Notes under the pieces: model-generated
Database searches by the model: none
What the model was told of the DNA's origin: nothing
Seen by the model: only the letters and a program-made list of their open reading frames with translations
Assembly: GCA_949373155.1 (NCBI GenBank)
Contig: CASICK010000018.1
Span: forward strand, 1-28,056
Reading direction: 5' to 3'
Length of the DNA stretch: 28,056 bases
Source of the DNA: an uncultured Synechococcus sp.
GTDB lineage: Bacteria; Cyanobacteriota; Cyanobacteriia; PCC-6307; Cyanobiaceae
Program-made: the position numbers and the translations under genes
In this document: piece by piece, positions 17,764 through 25,493 of the stretch
How the letters are laid out: each line of letters opens with the position of its first letter
Position numbering within the stretch: position 1 is the stretch's first letter

Positions 17764-19815
17764 ATGACATCCACTCTTTCTAAAACCAAGCAGGCCTGTC
17801 TCCGTGTGATTCCACTGGGTGGATTGCATGAGATCGGCAAGAACACCTGCGTGTTCGAGTACGGCGACGATCTGATGCTTGTGGATGCCGGTTTGGCATT
17901 CCCCAGTGACGGGATGCACGGGGTGAATGTGGTGATGCCCGACACCAGCTTCCTGCGTGAAAACGAGAGCCGGATTCGCGGCATGATCGTGACCCATGGT
18001 CATGAAGATCACATCGGTGGAATTGCACACCATCTCAAGAATTTCGATATCCCAGTGATTTATGGGCCTCGCTTGGCCCTGTCCATGCTCACTGGAAAAA
18101 TGGACGAGGCTGGTGTCACCGACCGCACCACCCTCCAAACGGTGGGTCCCAGAGACGTGGTGAAGGTGGGGCAGCACTTCTCGGTGGAGTTCATTCGCAA
18201 CACCCACTCGATGGCCGACAGCTTTTCGCTGGCGATCACAACCCCAGTGGGCACTGTGATTTTCACGGGTGATTTCAAGTTTGATCACACCCCTGTGGAT
18301 GGTGAGCACTTCGACTTAGCCCGTCTTGCCCATTACGGCGATAAAGGCGTGCTTTGTCTGTTCAGTGATTCCACGAATGCTGAGGTGCCTGGTTACTGCC
18401 CGCCTGAACGTTCCGTGTTCCCCAACCTGGACCGCCATATCGCTGAGGCGGAAGGACGGGTGATCATCACCACCTTCGCCAGCTCGATTCATCGCGTTTC
18501 GATGATTCTTGAGCTGGCGCTTAAAAATGGACGCAAGGTGGGTCTCCTTGGACGCTCCATGCTGAATGTGATCGCTAAGGCCCGTGAACTCGGCTACATG
18601 CGTGCACCGGATGAGCTGTTTGTGCCGATCAAGCAGATCAATGATGTGCCAGACCGCGAGACGCTGTTGTTGATGACCGGAAGCCAGGGTGAGCCACTGG
18701 CAGCGTTGAGCCGGATCTCCCGTGGAGATCATCCTCAAGTGAAGGTGAAGAGCTCCGACACGATCATTTTCTCGGCGAGCCCGATTCCAGGAAACACCAT
18801 TTCAGTGGTGAACACGATCGACAAATTGATGATCTTGGGGGCCAAGGTTGTCTACGGGAAGGGGGAAGGCATTCACGTGTCTGGCCACGGCTTCCAGGAA
18901 GATCAAAAGCTGATGTTGGCCCTCACCCGTCCGAAGTATTTCGTGCCCGTGCATGGTGAGCACCGCATGCTGGTGAAGCATGCCCGCACCGGCCATTCGA
19001 TGGGCGTGCCTGAAGACAACACGCTGATCATCAACAACGGTGATGTGGTTGAGCTCACCCCGGATTCAATGCGCAAAGGCGATCCCGTGAAGGCAGGGAT
19101 TGAGCTGCTCGATCAGTCTCGAAACGGAATCGTGGATGCACGTGTGCTCAAGGAACGTCAACAGCTTGCTGTTGACGGGATCGTGACGATCCTGGCTGCG
19201 ATCAGCACCGATGGGGCGATGGTGGCTCCGCCTCGCGTGAATTTGCGCGGTGTGGTCACCACAGCGGATGCGCGCAAGATGTCGCTGTGGACCGAACGCG
19301 AAATCAAGTGGGTGCTGGAAAATCGCTGGAAGCAGCTCTGCCGCACTGTGGACGGGGCTTCTCCTGAAGTGGATTGGATGGGCTTCCAGCGCGAAGTGGA
19401 AGTGGGCTTAGGTCGGCGCATGCGCCGCGAGATGCAGGTGGAGCCCTTGATTCTTTGTCTCGTTCAGCCAGCCCCTGGTGGCACTCCGGTCTATAAAGGC
19501 CGCGCTGATGCAGAGCCTGATACCCGTCCGGCAGCCCGTGGGCGTAGCGGTCGTCATGGTGCTCCTGGCCGCGACAGCGGTAATGGCCACGTACGGCGTG
19601 ATCCCAATGCGGCTCCAGCACGGGTTGTGCCTTCCCGTGTCATTGGAACCCCAGCACCTGCCGCAGCAGTGTCTGCTCCAGTAGCGGCAGCCACTCCAGC
19701 ACCGGCCCCAGCTCCGGCGAAAGAGCTTGTAGCGGCGACGGTCGTGGTGACCAGCGCTCCAGAGCCGGAGATGCCAGCTGGTCGCACCCGTCGTCGTCGT
19801 TCAGCGGCGGCGTAG
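17764..19815 (+). CDS. rnj: Ribonuclease J
   Basis: A metallo-beta-lactamase/beta-CASP ribonuclease with endonuclease and 5'-exonuclease activity in mRNA decay and rRNA maturation. The metal-binding HGHEDH motif is at 78-83. Further motifs are FTGDFKFDHTP, SDSTNAEVPG, the beta-CASP segment TTFASSIHRV, LMTGSQGEP, FSASPIPGN, HVSGHGFQED and VPVHGEHRML. The canonical enzyme is about 555 residues; this one is 683. The extra C-terminal part from about residue 575 is low-complexity, first Gly/Arg/Asp-rich, then Pro/Ala/Val-rich, and ends in GRTRRRRSAAA, a likely disordered RNA- or protein-binding tail. Its final 15 bases overlap the tail of the convergent gene. Confidence 0.95.
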   Translation: MTSTLSKTKQACLRVIPLGGLHEIGKNTCVFEYGDDLMLVDAGLAFPSDGMHGVNVVMPDTSFLRENESRIRGMIVTHGHEDHIGGIAHHLKNFDIPVIYGPRLALSMLTGKMDEAGVTDRTTLQTVGPRDVVKVGQHFSVEFIRNTHSMADSFSLAITTPVGTVIFTGDFKFDHTPVDGEHFDLARLAHYGDKGVLCLFSDSTNAEVPGYCPPERSVFPNLDRHIAEAEGRVIITTFASSIHRVSMILELALKNGRKVGLLGRSMLNVIAKARELGYMRAPDELFVPIKQINDVPDRETLLLMTGSQGEPLAALSRISRGDHPQVKVKSSDTIIFSASPIPGNTISVVNTIDKLMILGAKVVYGKGEGIHVSGHGFQEDQKLMLALTRPKYFVPVHGEHRMLVKHARTGHSMGVPEDNTLIINNGDVVELTPDSMRKGDPVKAGIELLDQSRNGIVDARVLKERQQLAVDGIVTILAAISTDGAMVAPPRVNLRGVVTTADARKMSLWTEREIKWVLENRWKQLCRTVDGASPEVDWMGFQREVEVGLGRRMRREMQVEPLILCLVQPAPGGTPVYKGRADAEPDTRPAARGRSGRHGAPGRDSGNGHVRRDPNAAPARVVPSRVIGTPAPAAAVSAPVAAATPAPAPAPAKELVAATVVVTSAPEPEMPAGRTRRRRSAAA

Positions 19816-20616
19816 GGAACGCCAGGCCATCGCCAACCGCTTTCGTAAGGGAAGGGATGTTGGCGGATCGTTATCAGCTGGCTTTGCTGATAACGATCCG
19901 AGTTGGGCAATGTGCGTCAGGTTGATGCGCAGCAGTCCGGCCTCCAATCGCTTGGGGTCGGTATCAAAAGTACTTTCCAGCGATGGAGTGGAAGCCTGCT
20001 CAGGAGCTTGTTCCAAGTTGGCTGGCTCTTCCGCCAGATCTTGAAAGCTGTCCAAGTCTCTTGGCTGTTGCGACCCCTTTGGCTGACCTGACTCAGCCTT
20101 CAGCCAGGGCATGGCCGTTTCGATCGTTTCAGCTGCGGGCCTGTTTATTGGTGAGCGCTTGTCTGCCGCTGTACGCGTTGAGGAGGCGTTCAAAAACGGA
20201 TCACGGATGAGATCGTCGCTGGCTGGCTCGCTGGTTACGTCGCCAAATGGAATGGATGCCAGCTCTTCTGCAGCAGGAGCAGACACAGCAACATCAATGA
20301 CAGGTGAGCGCTCCAGCGCTTCGCTGAGGCCCTGTTGAGCAAGTTCTCGCAGTGTGTCTGGCGGTTCGCTGGCGAGCACGAGCCGGTAAAACTCGGCGCT
20401 CTGGCTCCCATCATCCTTTCCGTAGAGGTGGATGTGGCCGAGCAAGAGGGCCACAAAGGCTCTCCAGGCCAGGGTTGCGTCGCGTTCCGCTCCTGAGGAG
20501 GGAAGGGGCTCCAGTTGTCCCAGCAGTGGACGCGCCAAATCGTCGGCTTTGTCGAACTCGCTCGCGCTGTAGGCCTGTTCAGCGGCGACGTATTGCTCCT
20601 GAAAATCAGCGTCCAA
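19801..20616 (-). CDS. Unrecognised protein with possible TPR-like N-terminus
   Basis: I do not recognise this 271-residue protein. It starts at a TTG (20616), because no in-frame ATG occurs before about residue 168. The first 105 residues are helical and look like two TPR-type units (EQYVAAEQAYSASEFDKADD, AFVALLLGHIHLYGKDDGS, AEFYRLVLASEPPDTLRELA). The middle (about 110-230) is acidic, Ser/Pro/Glu-rich and probably disordered. The last 40 residues include GLLRINLTHIAQLGSLSA and a basic end RKRLAMAWRSLRRR. It lies nine bases downstream of tilS on the same strand, and overlaps the convergent RNase J gene by 15 bases. No signal peptide or membrane helix is seen. Confidence 0.6.
   Translation of the reverse strand: MDADFQEQYVAAEQAYSASEFDKADDLARPLLGQLEPLPSSGAERDATLAWRAFVALLLGHIHLYGKDDGSQSAEFYRLVLASEPPDTLRELAQQGLSEALERSPVIDVAVSAPAAEELASIPFGDVTSEPASDDLIRDPFLNASSTRTAADKRSPINRPAAETIETAMPWLKAESGQPKGSQQPRDLDSFQDLAEEPANLEQAPEQASTPSLESTFDTDPKRLEAGLLRINLTHIAQLGSLSAKPADNDPPTSLPLRKRLAMAWRSLRRR
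19864..19900. terminator. Perfect 15-bp inverted repeat with 7-base loop
   Basis: The left arm CGGATCGTTATCAGC (19864-19878) and right arm GCTGATAACGATCCG (19886-19900) are exact reverse complements around the loop TGGCTTT. The structure lies 48 bases past the RNase J stop and inside the last 100 bases of the convergent gene, where it encodes part of SLSAKPADNDPP. No T-run follows on either strand, so it is not a classical intrinsic terminator. It could stop both convergent transcripts, protect their 3' ends, or be a copy of a dispersed element. Confidence 0.6.
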
Positions 20617-20625
20617 GCGAGGTTG

Positions 20626-21621
20626 TTATGGCTTGCTCACTAGTTGTACCGAGTCTTGGGTCCATTGCAGAGTCTTTTGCCCTGGCAAGGAGCGGCTTCC
20701 TGGGGGGCGGCCAGGGCCAATCGCCACACTCAGGCTGTCGAGTTGGCTGGCGGAGAGGGTGCCAACGCCTTGTTGTTGCAGCCAATGATGGAGCAACAAC
20801 CGGCGGGTGGCTTCTGGCAAAAGCTTGAGTGCGTTGCGTTGCAAGCCGCGTTCACAACGCAGTTGTTCCAGGGCCAGTGCGGCGAGGGTGCGTTGGCTGT
20901 CCTCCACTTGAGACACGCGCTCGCTGAGTTGGGCGATGCGTTGGCTGCAGCCTGGATGCAACTCCTCCAGCACGGGAAGCACCTCGTTGCGGATGCGGTT
21001 ACGGCTGAAGGCCGGATTGGCATTGGATGGATCAAGCCAAATGGGCAGTTTCAAGTCCTGGCAGATCTGGGCGGTGTCGTCTCGGCTGAAGCTCAGAAGC
21101 GGGCGCACCAGCCGAGGGCCGCTTGGGTCATTGTTTTGTAGTGGTCTGATCGGCCGCAAGCTGCCAAGGCCGGCCAGATCCGTGCCTCGGGCCAACTGCA
21201 GCAGCAAGGTTTCAGCCCGGTCGCTTGCGGTGTGAGCGGTCAGAATCGTGCGGCAGCACAGCTGCTGGCTTAGGGCGGCAAGCTCTTGGTAACGCCAGGA
21301 TCGGGCGCTGGCCTCTGTTCCTGTGTTCTCCCTCGTGCTGCGGCTGATCTGAAGATCCAACTCCTGGCCTTGGCACCACGCCTTGAGTTCGGAGGCAATG
21401 GTTGCTGACTGATCGTGCCAACCATGGTCGCCGTGCCACAGCTGGAGATGCCAATGGTGTAGATGCTGCAGCCCCAGGAGTAGGCCCAGTAAGGCCATGG
21501 AGTCTTGACCGCCGGAGAGCGCGATCAGCAATGTTGTCCCCTTGGGAAGCAGGTTCGGTTGCCTCAGCAGTTGGCGATGCAGCCTGTCGTGCCAAGGCAA
21601 CCAGGATTGGGAGGCAGCCAT
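20626..21621 (-). CDS. tilS: tRNA(Ile)-lysidine synthase TilS
   Basis: Modifies the wobble cytidine of the CAU-anticodon isoleucine tRNA to lysidine so that it reads AUA; essential in most bacteria. An N-type ATP pyrophosphatase with the PP-loop SGGQDS at 36-41, followed by ELKAWCQGQELDL, EASARSWRYQ, ILTAHTASDRAETLLLQLARG and RNRIRNEVLPVL, all standard TilS segments. The ATG at 21621 gives 331 residues, normal for a cyanobacterial TilS lacking the longer C-terminal domains. The frame stays open upstream to 22299, but that stretch is antisense to the DUF561 gene. It is divergent from that gene, 75 bases apart. Confidence 0.95.
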   Translation of the reverse strand: MAASQSWLPWHDRLHRQLLRQPNLLPKGTTLLIALSGGQDSMALLGLLLGLQHLHHWHLQLWHGDHGWHDQSATIASELKAWCQGQELDLQISRSTRENTGTEASARSWRYQELAALSQQLCCRTILTAHTASDRAETLLLQLARGTDLAGLGSLRPIRPLQNNDPSGPRLVRPLLSFSRDDTAQICQDLKLPIWLDPSNANPAFSRNRIRNEVLPVLEELHPGCSQRIAQLSERVSQVEDSQRTLAALALEQLRCERGLQRNALKLLPEATRRLLLHHWLQQQGVGTLSASQLDSLSVAIGPGRPPGSRSLPGQKTLQWTQDSVQLVSKP

Positions 21622-21696
21622 GGTGTGGCCAGCGAGTGGAACAACAGAGAATTGATCTTGCCTGTTCTCAGGCGGGATCACACCCGCGGTGTGAGA

Positions 21697-22494
21697 ATGA
21701 TGGAACCTGATTTCGCTGGGATGACCCGCCTTTCTCTGCTGCCCGCTGAGCTCCGCCGCAGCCTGGAGCAGCGAACCGCACTCAAGGTGATCGCCGGTTT
21801 GATGAACTTCGATCGCTCCAACGTGGCGATGGTGGCGGCTGCCGCGGGTCGCGGCGGTGCTGATTTGCTTGATGTGGCCTGTGATGCAGAGCTGGTCAAG
21901 CTGGCGATCGAGGCCTCCGCTGGTGTGCCTGTGTGCGTGTCTGCGGTGGATCCTGAGTTGTTTCCGGCCGCTGTGGCTGCCGGCGCGGCGATGGTGGAGA
22001 TTGGCAATTACGACGCCTTTTATCCCCAAGGCCGGATCTTTGATGCCGCTGAAGTGATGGCGATCACGCGCCGAACCCGCGAGCTGCTCCCCGATGTGGT
22101 GATGAGCGTCACGGTTCCCCACGTGCTGCCGCTGGATCAGCAAGAGCAGTTGGCTGTGGATTTGGTGGCAGCCGGTGCTGATCTGATTCAAACCGAAGGC
22201 GGCACTAGCGCGAAGCCGTTCAGCGCTGGCAGCCTTGGATTGATTGAGAAGGCAGCTCCTACCTTGGCTGCGGCTCACAGCATCAGTGCTGCGCTGCATC
22301 AGGCCGAGTGCGCTGTGCCCGTGCTCTGTGCCTCTGGATTGTCTGCCGTCACCGTGCCGATGGCGATTGCGTCTGGCGCTGCTGGCGTGGGAGTGGGATC
22401 GGCGGTGAATCGCCTCAACGATGAGCTGGCGATGACCGCTGTGGTGCGTGGGCTTCGCGAGGCTTTGGCTCGTCCAGTGATCAGCCGCGTCTGA
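21697..22494 (+). CDS. DUF561 / Ycf23-family TIM-barrel protein
   Basis: Matches the DUF561 (Ycf23) family, present in cyanobacteria and some plastid genomes and of unknown function. Typical parts are RTALKVIAGLMNFDRSNVA, GGADLLDVACDAELVKLA, VEIGNYDAFYPQGRIF, VTVPHVLPLDQQEQLA, LIQTEGGTSAKP and the phosphate-binding-like ASGAAGVGVGSAVNRL near the C-terminus. The alternation of short strands and helices suggests a TIM barrel. Start choice: ATG at 21697 (265 residues) or ATG at 21721 (257 residues, beginning TRLSLLPAELRR); no ribosome-binding site decides. The open frame further upstream runs antisense over the start of tilS and is not used. Confidence 0.88.
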   Translation: MMEPDFAGMTRLSLLPAELRRSLEQRTALKVIAGLMNFDRSNVAMVAAAAGRGGADLLDVACDAELVKLAIEASAGVPVCVSAVDPELFPAAVAAGAAMVEIGNYDAFYPQGRIFDAAEVMAITRRTRELLPDVVMSVTVPHVLPLDQQEQLAVDLVAAGADLIQTEGGTSAKPFSAGSLGLIEKAAPTLAAAHSISAALHQAECAVPVLCASGLSAVTVPMAIASGAAGVGVGSAVNRLNDELAMTAVVRGLREALARPVISRV

Positions 22495-22545
22495 TTGCGG
22501 TTTCGCTAAAGATTCCTAGCTTGCGTTAGTGGTGGTTGGACTCTG

Positions 22546-22968
22546 ATGGGAACGCTTGGCTGGTTGCTGCAATGGCCGATTCGAGCCCTCGTGTTGCTTG
22601 TTGTGGCAGCACTGCCCCTTGGTGTGGAACTGGCCAGCTTTGGTACGGCTCTTTGGGCAGCGGTGTTGATTGGCTTATTGGGCACGCTGCTGATCCTGCC
22701 GCTCAAGTTGGTGTTGGGGCCTGTTTGGGCCATTACCTCGCTGGGTGGGTTGATCTCGCCGGTGTCGTTTCTGTTCAACTGGATCATCGCGGTCATCTTG
22801 TTTGGCTTGGCCGCCTGGCTGATTCAGGGCTTTCGCCTCAAGAACGGTTTGATCAGTGCTGTTTTGGGTGCCGTTGTGTACAGCGTGATCAGTGCCATGG
22901 TGTTGCGCGCCCTTGGCATCGCTGACGTGGACTTCACTCGCGCCGCTTTGCTTGGATCCTTTGCGTAA
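22546..22968 (+). CDS. Four-helix membrane protein, phage-holin-4-like
   Basis: A 140-residue, almost entirely hydrophobic protein with four predicted membrane helices: about 11-31, 33-56, 68-96 and 102-123. Proteins of this type are often annotated as phage holin family (superfamily 4, mycobacterial type) on layout and weak similarity, although in free-living cyanobacteria no lytic role has been shown. The conserved-looking piece is LLILPLKLVLGPVWAITSLG, and the loop QGFRLKNGLISAVLGA is typical. It starts 51 bases after the DUF561 gene. Its last eight bases overlap the start of the HExxH gene, which suggests translational coupling. Confidence 0.7.
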   Translation: MGTLGWLLQWPIRALVLLVVAALPLGVELASFGTALWAAVLIGLLGTLLILPLKLVLGPVWAITSLGGLISPVSFLFNWIIAVILFGLAAWLIQGFRLKNGLISAVLGAVVYSVISAMVLRALGIADVDFTRAALLGSFA

Positions 22969-23503
22969 GTTGTTGCTTTTTTTGTTTCCTCTCAGCGTGT
23001 TGCTGATCGGAAGCTGGCGCCTGAGTGTGAGCTCTGATTCCACACGGCCAGCGCTTCAACAGGTTGCTGTGCCAACTCAGCGGAGCGCCCTGCCTGATTA
23101 CAGCGCTGCTCCTCCTGGTGACCTGATCACCTGTAAGCAGAATCCCAAGCTGGATCAAGCCCTTTTGCTTGAGGGACAGAGACTTGGCGTGCGGGTTGTG
23201 GCCGGAGAGCCGGAATTGGCTGGAAAAGATGCCACCTACCGCGCCGAGCATGGCCGCCTTGGCACGATCACCTTGAAGCAACGGCCGATGAGTGCTGAGG
23301 TGCGTTGCATGTTGATTAGCCATGAATTCATCCACGTGCTCCAGCACCTATCTGCGGATCTCAAGGGAGTGCCGCCTTTGGGGTGGGATGTGTCACCCCA
23401 AGGAATCCAGCGCTTTGGATCGATCCAGGAGGCGGAGGCCTATCGCCATCAAAATCATGCGGGTCATGTGCTCCAGTTGCTTCGAGCAACGCCAGTACCT
23501 TGA
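22961..23503 (+). CDS. Small exported or membrane-anchored HExxH protein (putative metallopeptidase)
   Basis: A 180-residue protein from a TTG at 22961; the frame is open to 22892, but the chosen start gives RKLLLFLFPLSVLLIGSWR, an apparent signal anchor or signal peptide, and a standard eight-base overlap with the upstream gene. The rest is soluble and probably periplasmic. HEFIH at 121-125 is a zinc-metallopeptidase motif. It is followed about 32 residues later by SIQEAEAYRHQ, where E157 or E159 could be the third zinc ligand as in gluzincins. C58 (DLITCKQN) and C116 could form a disulfide. I do not recognise a named family; catalytic activity is inferred from the motif alone. Confidence 0.65.
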   Translation: MRKLLLFLFPLSVLLIGSWRLSVSSDSTRPALQQVAVPTQRSALPDYSAAPPGDLITCKQNPKLDQALLLEGQRLGVRVVAGEPELAGKDATYRAEHGRLGTITLKQRPMSAEVRCMLISHEFIHVLQHLSADLKGVPPLGWDVSPQGIQRFGSIQEAEAYRHQNHAGHVLQLLRATPVP

Positions 23504-23538
23504 TCAACCCCCAGGGGCTTCTAGGCGGCTAATCCCTT

Positions 23539-23552
23539 TGTGAACGTTCGCA
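23539..23552. repeat. Near-perfect 14-bp palindrome
   Basis: TGTGAACGTTCGCA has an eight-base perfect core (GAACGTTC) and one mismatched flanking pair. It lies between the HExxH gene and the methyltransferase gene, where base composition changes. It could be a small operator, but such a site arises by chance fairly often. Confidence 0.3.
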
Positions 23553-23603
23553 AAAAGCCAATGTATTGGAGCCGTAATCTGTACGCATTATTCTTTGTGC
23601 CCC

Positions 23604-24409
23604 ATGTACTCGGTACCCGACTCTGCTCCGCAAGAAGATAAGGCAATCTGTGAATTGATGAATCGAGGATTTGATCCTCAGAAATTATTTAGAGCTGCTT
23701 ATACTTTTTATGGCTTCAGCCTGGAACAGAAGATGTCTGCAGGTTTGCCAGTTGTCGTTCGTTCTGGATTGTTTGAAGGAATGACTCTATATCCAAAGTC
23801 ATTGGCGTCTCAGTTGCTTCCTAAGTGCCAGGGAACCTATGAGAAAGAGGTTCAAGATTTTTTGCATGAGTACTGCTCAGATTCTGATATTTTTATTGAT
23901 ATTGGCTGTGCAGAAGGGTTCTATCTTTCAGGAGTGGCTCGCTGGGCCAAGATCCCATGTATGGGGATTGATATTGATCCAAGATCAGCAGAAGCAGTAC
24001 GGTTTGTTGCAGAGGCCAATGGCGTTGCTGAGCTGGTGTCTTTTTCGTCTGAGATGAACGATCTTATGCCCTTTCTGAAGGGCTCAATTGCTTGTCTTGT
24101 TGATGTGGATGGTTCCGAAATCCCAGTATTGAAATCGCTTTTAGCCCTGATGTCGGCATCAAGTGCACTTTCAAATGTTAATCTTTTGATTGAAACTGAT
24201 AATCAAGGATCGGGCGCACAAAATACACCTGAATTGGTAAACTTCTTTGCCAGCATGGCTTTGATGTTCGGTCTATTTTAAAGCAAAATCCAGCTAATCG
24301 ATTCGTTGGAGTTCAGTCTGAATTGTCGTTTATGGAGCAGGTGGTGCGAGGGGCCGAAGGGCGTCCGGGCGGGCAAGCTTGGATTTTTGCAACACGGCGA
24401 TTCAACTAG
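23604..24409 (+). pseudogene. SAM-dependent methyltransferase (FkbM-like), interrupted by one frameshift
   Basis: The first part (23604-24281) encodes 225 residues with a class I SAM-binding motif DIFIDIGCAEGFYLSG (95-110), GIDIDPRSAEA and an acidic VDVDGSEIPVLK segment, as in FkbM-type sugar or lipid methyltransferases. The frame then ends in an unlikely tail. In the -1 frame the sequence goes on without a stop from 24233 to a TAG at 24409 and reads LCQHGFDVRSILKQNP, then FVGVQSELSFMEQ and QAWIFATRRFN, a natural methyltransferase C-terminus. Adding one A in the AAA run at 24239-24241 restores ELVKLLCQHGFDV and a 268-residue protein. It is either a recent loss or a sequencing error. ATG 23604 is preferred to the TTG at 23595. 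GC content (37% counted over 23641-23700) is well below the neighbours. Confidence 0.75.
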
Positions 24410-24490
24410 GTGCGATGGCCACGAAGCATCTTTAGCTGTCTGCTTGGCTTCCTCTTTTGTATTGTTGATCATGAATAAGTTGGTGTTCGC

Positions 24491-25105
24491 CTATTGATGA
24501 GAGGTCGCGAACGATTTTTGGGCATGATGCTCGCTCTGCTGAAAAGGCTTAATCGCTTTGATTGTGACTTGTAGCTCTTTGACGACATTCCACTTTTCAT
24601 GTGAATACGTTAAAAGCTCTTCGTCACTAATACTGCCGTTCTCTTTTTTTTGTGCCCAATGGTTGTCGTAGACCTGTATCGCTTTGACGACTTCGAAATT
24701 AACATTCATGTCATAGGCGATCATTGAATAATTTGCCCTTTTCTGGATCCATTCATCGTTTTGGGCTTTTGACATCATCTGAAAGGTTAATAATGTGAAT
24801 GCACGCACATGTGTTGGATCACTCCAGAAGGTGTCGTGCCTGAAGTGCGGGATATGAATTTCGATGGTTCCTTGATTTGCGGTGATTCTGTAAAGCTCTT
24901 GCATAATTGCTTTAAAGCTGCTGTAGCTCTGACCCACATGCTCTAAAACGTGTTTTAGTAAAATGTGCTGAAATGCGTTATCTCTAAATGCCCAGGGTGT
25001 TTCTTCGATATTGATTAAGACATCTGGCTTGCATTCTTGGAAGCTATCTGCGTTGAGATACCCATCTCGATGGTCAAAACCGCAGCCAAGATTGAGCTTG
25101 TTCAC
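24491..25105 (-). CDS. SAM-dependent methyltransferase (Methyltransf_11-like)
   Basis: A 204-residue class I methyltransferase from a GTG at 25105. Motif I is at the very N-terminus (KLNLGCGFDHRDGYLNAD, 3-20), the arrangement seen in short methyltransferases found in surface polysaccharide clusters. KHVLEHVGQ (51-59) is the conserved post-motif helix. GTIEIHIPHFRHDTFWSDP and HVRAFTLLTFQMM complete the core. The C-terminal 60 residues are basic and polar. The substrate cannot be read from the sequence; a sugar or lipid is the inference. It is convergent with the frameshifted methyltransferase (81 bases apart) and has a similarly low GC content (43% over 24661-24720), which suggests both came in together. 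Confidence 0.8.
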   Translation of the reverse strand: MNKLNLGCGFDHRDGYLNADSFQECKPDVLINIEETPWAFRDNAFQHILLKHVLEHVGQSYSSFKAIMQELYRITANQGTIEIHIPHFRHDTFWSDPTHVRAFTLLTFQMMSKAQNDEWIQKRANYSMIAYDMNVNFEVVKAIQVYDNHWAQKKENGSISDEELLTYSHEKWNVVKELQVTIKAIKPFQQSEHHAQKSFATSHQ

Positions 25106-25493
25106 TGGTCTGCAGCATTAAGTCTCAATAATAGCTTTCTTCCTGCTGCTTAATTCTCCTTGGCCTCGTGTTGAGTGGAAGTTGTTCTCTTGTCAGGGCT
25201 GTCATTTTAAAGATCAGATGTATAAATAAATCAGTTGTGTTTTGGCAACTGAGGCGGTTGCTGCAGCTTCAGTCCTGCTGAAGAGGCATGCAGCACTTGC
25301 TGTTAGCGATTGGAGAAAAGCGGCCCTAGAGCACAGCGCATTGTGAGCTTCTGCTCTCAGGTGGTTCGCCAGATTGTCAATGGTTTTAGCCCATTGTCTG
25401 TTCAAGCCAGGCCAGTAATAGGGGCCTGGTTCAGAAAGGGTGCGCAGTCGTGCAACAGCACCCCTCTTCCCGGCCATATGCTGAAGCGCCAGC
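25106..25493. other. 388-base region without a convincing gene, upstream of uvrB
   Basis: The first 120 bases are AT-rich and include a possible -10-like TATAAAT at 25221-25227 on the plus strand. Further right lie several short dyads on the plus strand: GCAAC-TGAGGCG-GTTGC, CTTCAG-TCCTG-CTGAAG, CAGCA-CT-TGCTG, and CCAGGCC at 25407-25413 pairing with GGCCTGG at 25423-25429 around a nine-base loop. An uvrB leader or a small RNA is possible. A minus-strand frame (25214-25495) encodes an Ala/Arg-rich 93-residue sequence with no recognisable features and is not called. No tRNA was recognised. Confidence 0.4.

Noticed and set aside
21622..22299. Longer N-terminus for TilS
   Set aside because: Antisense to the DUF561 gene; TilS starts naturally just before its PP-loop domain at 21621.
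24230..24285. Programmed -1 ribosomal frameshift in the methyltransferase gene
   Set aside because: The -1 direction is right, but no X-XXY-YYZ slippery heptamer is present in frame; a lost A in the AAA run explains it more simply.
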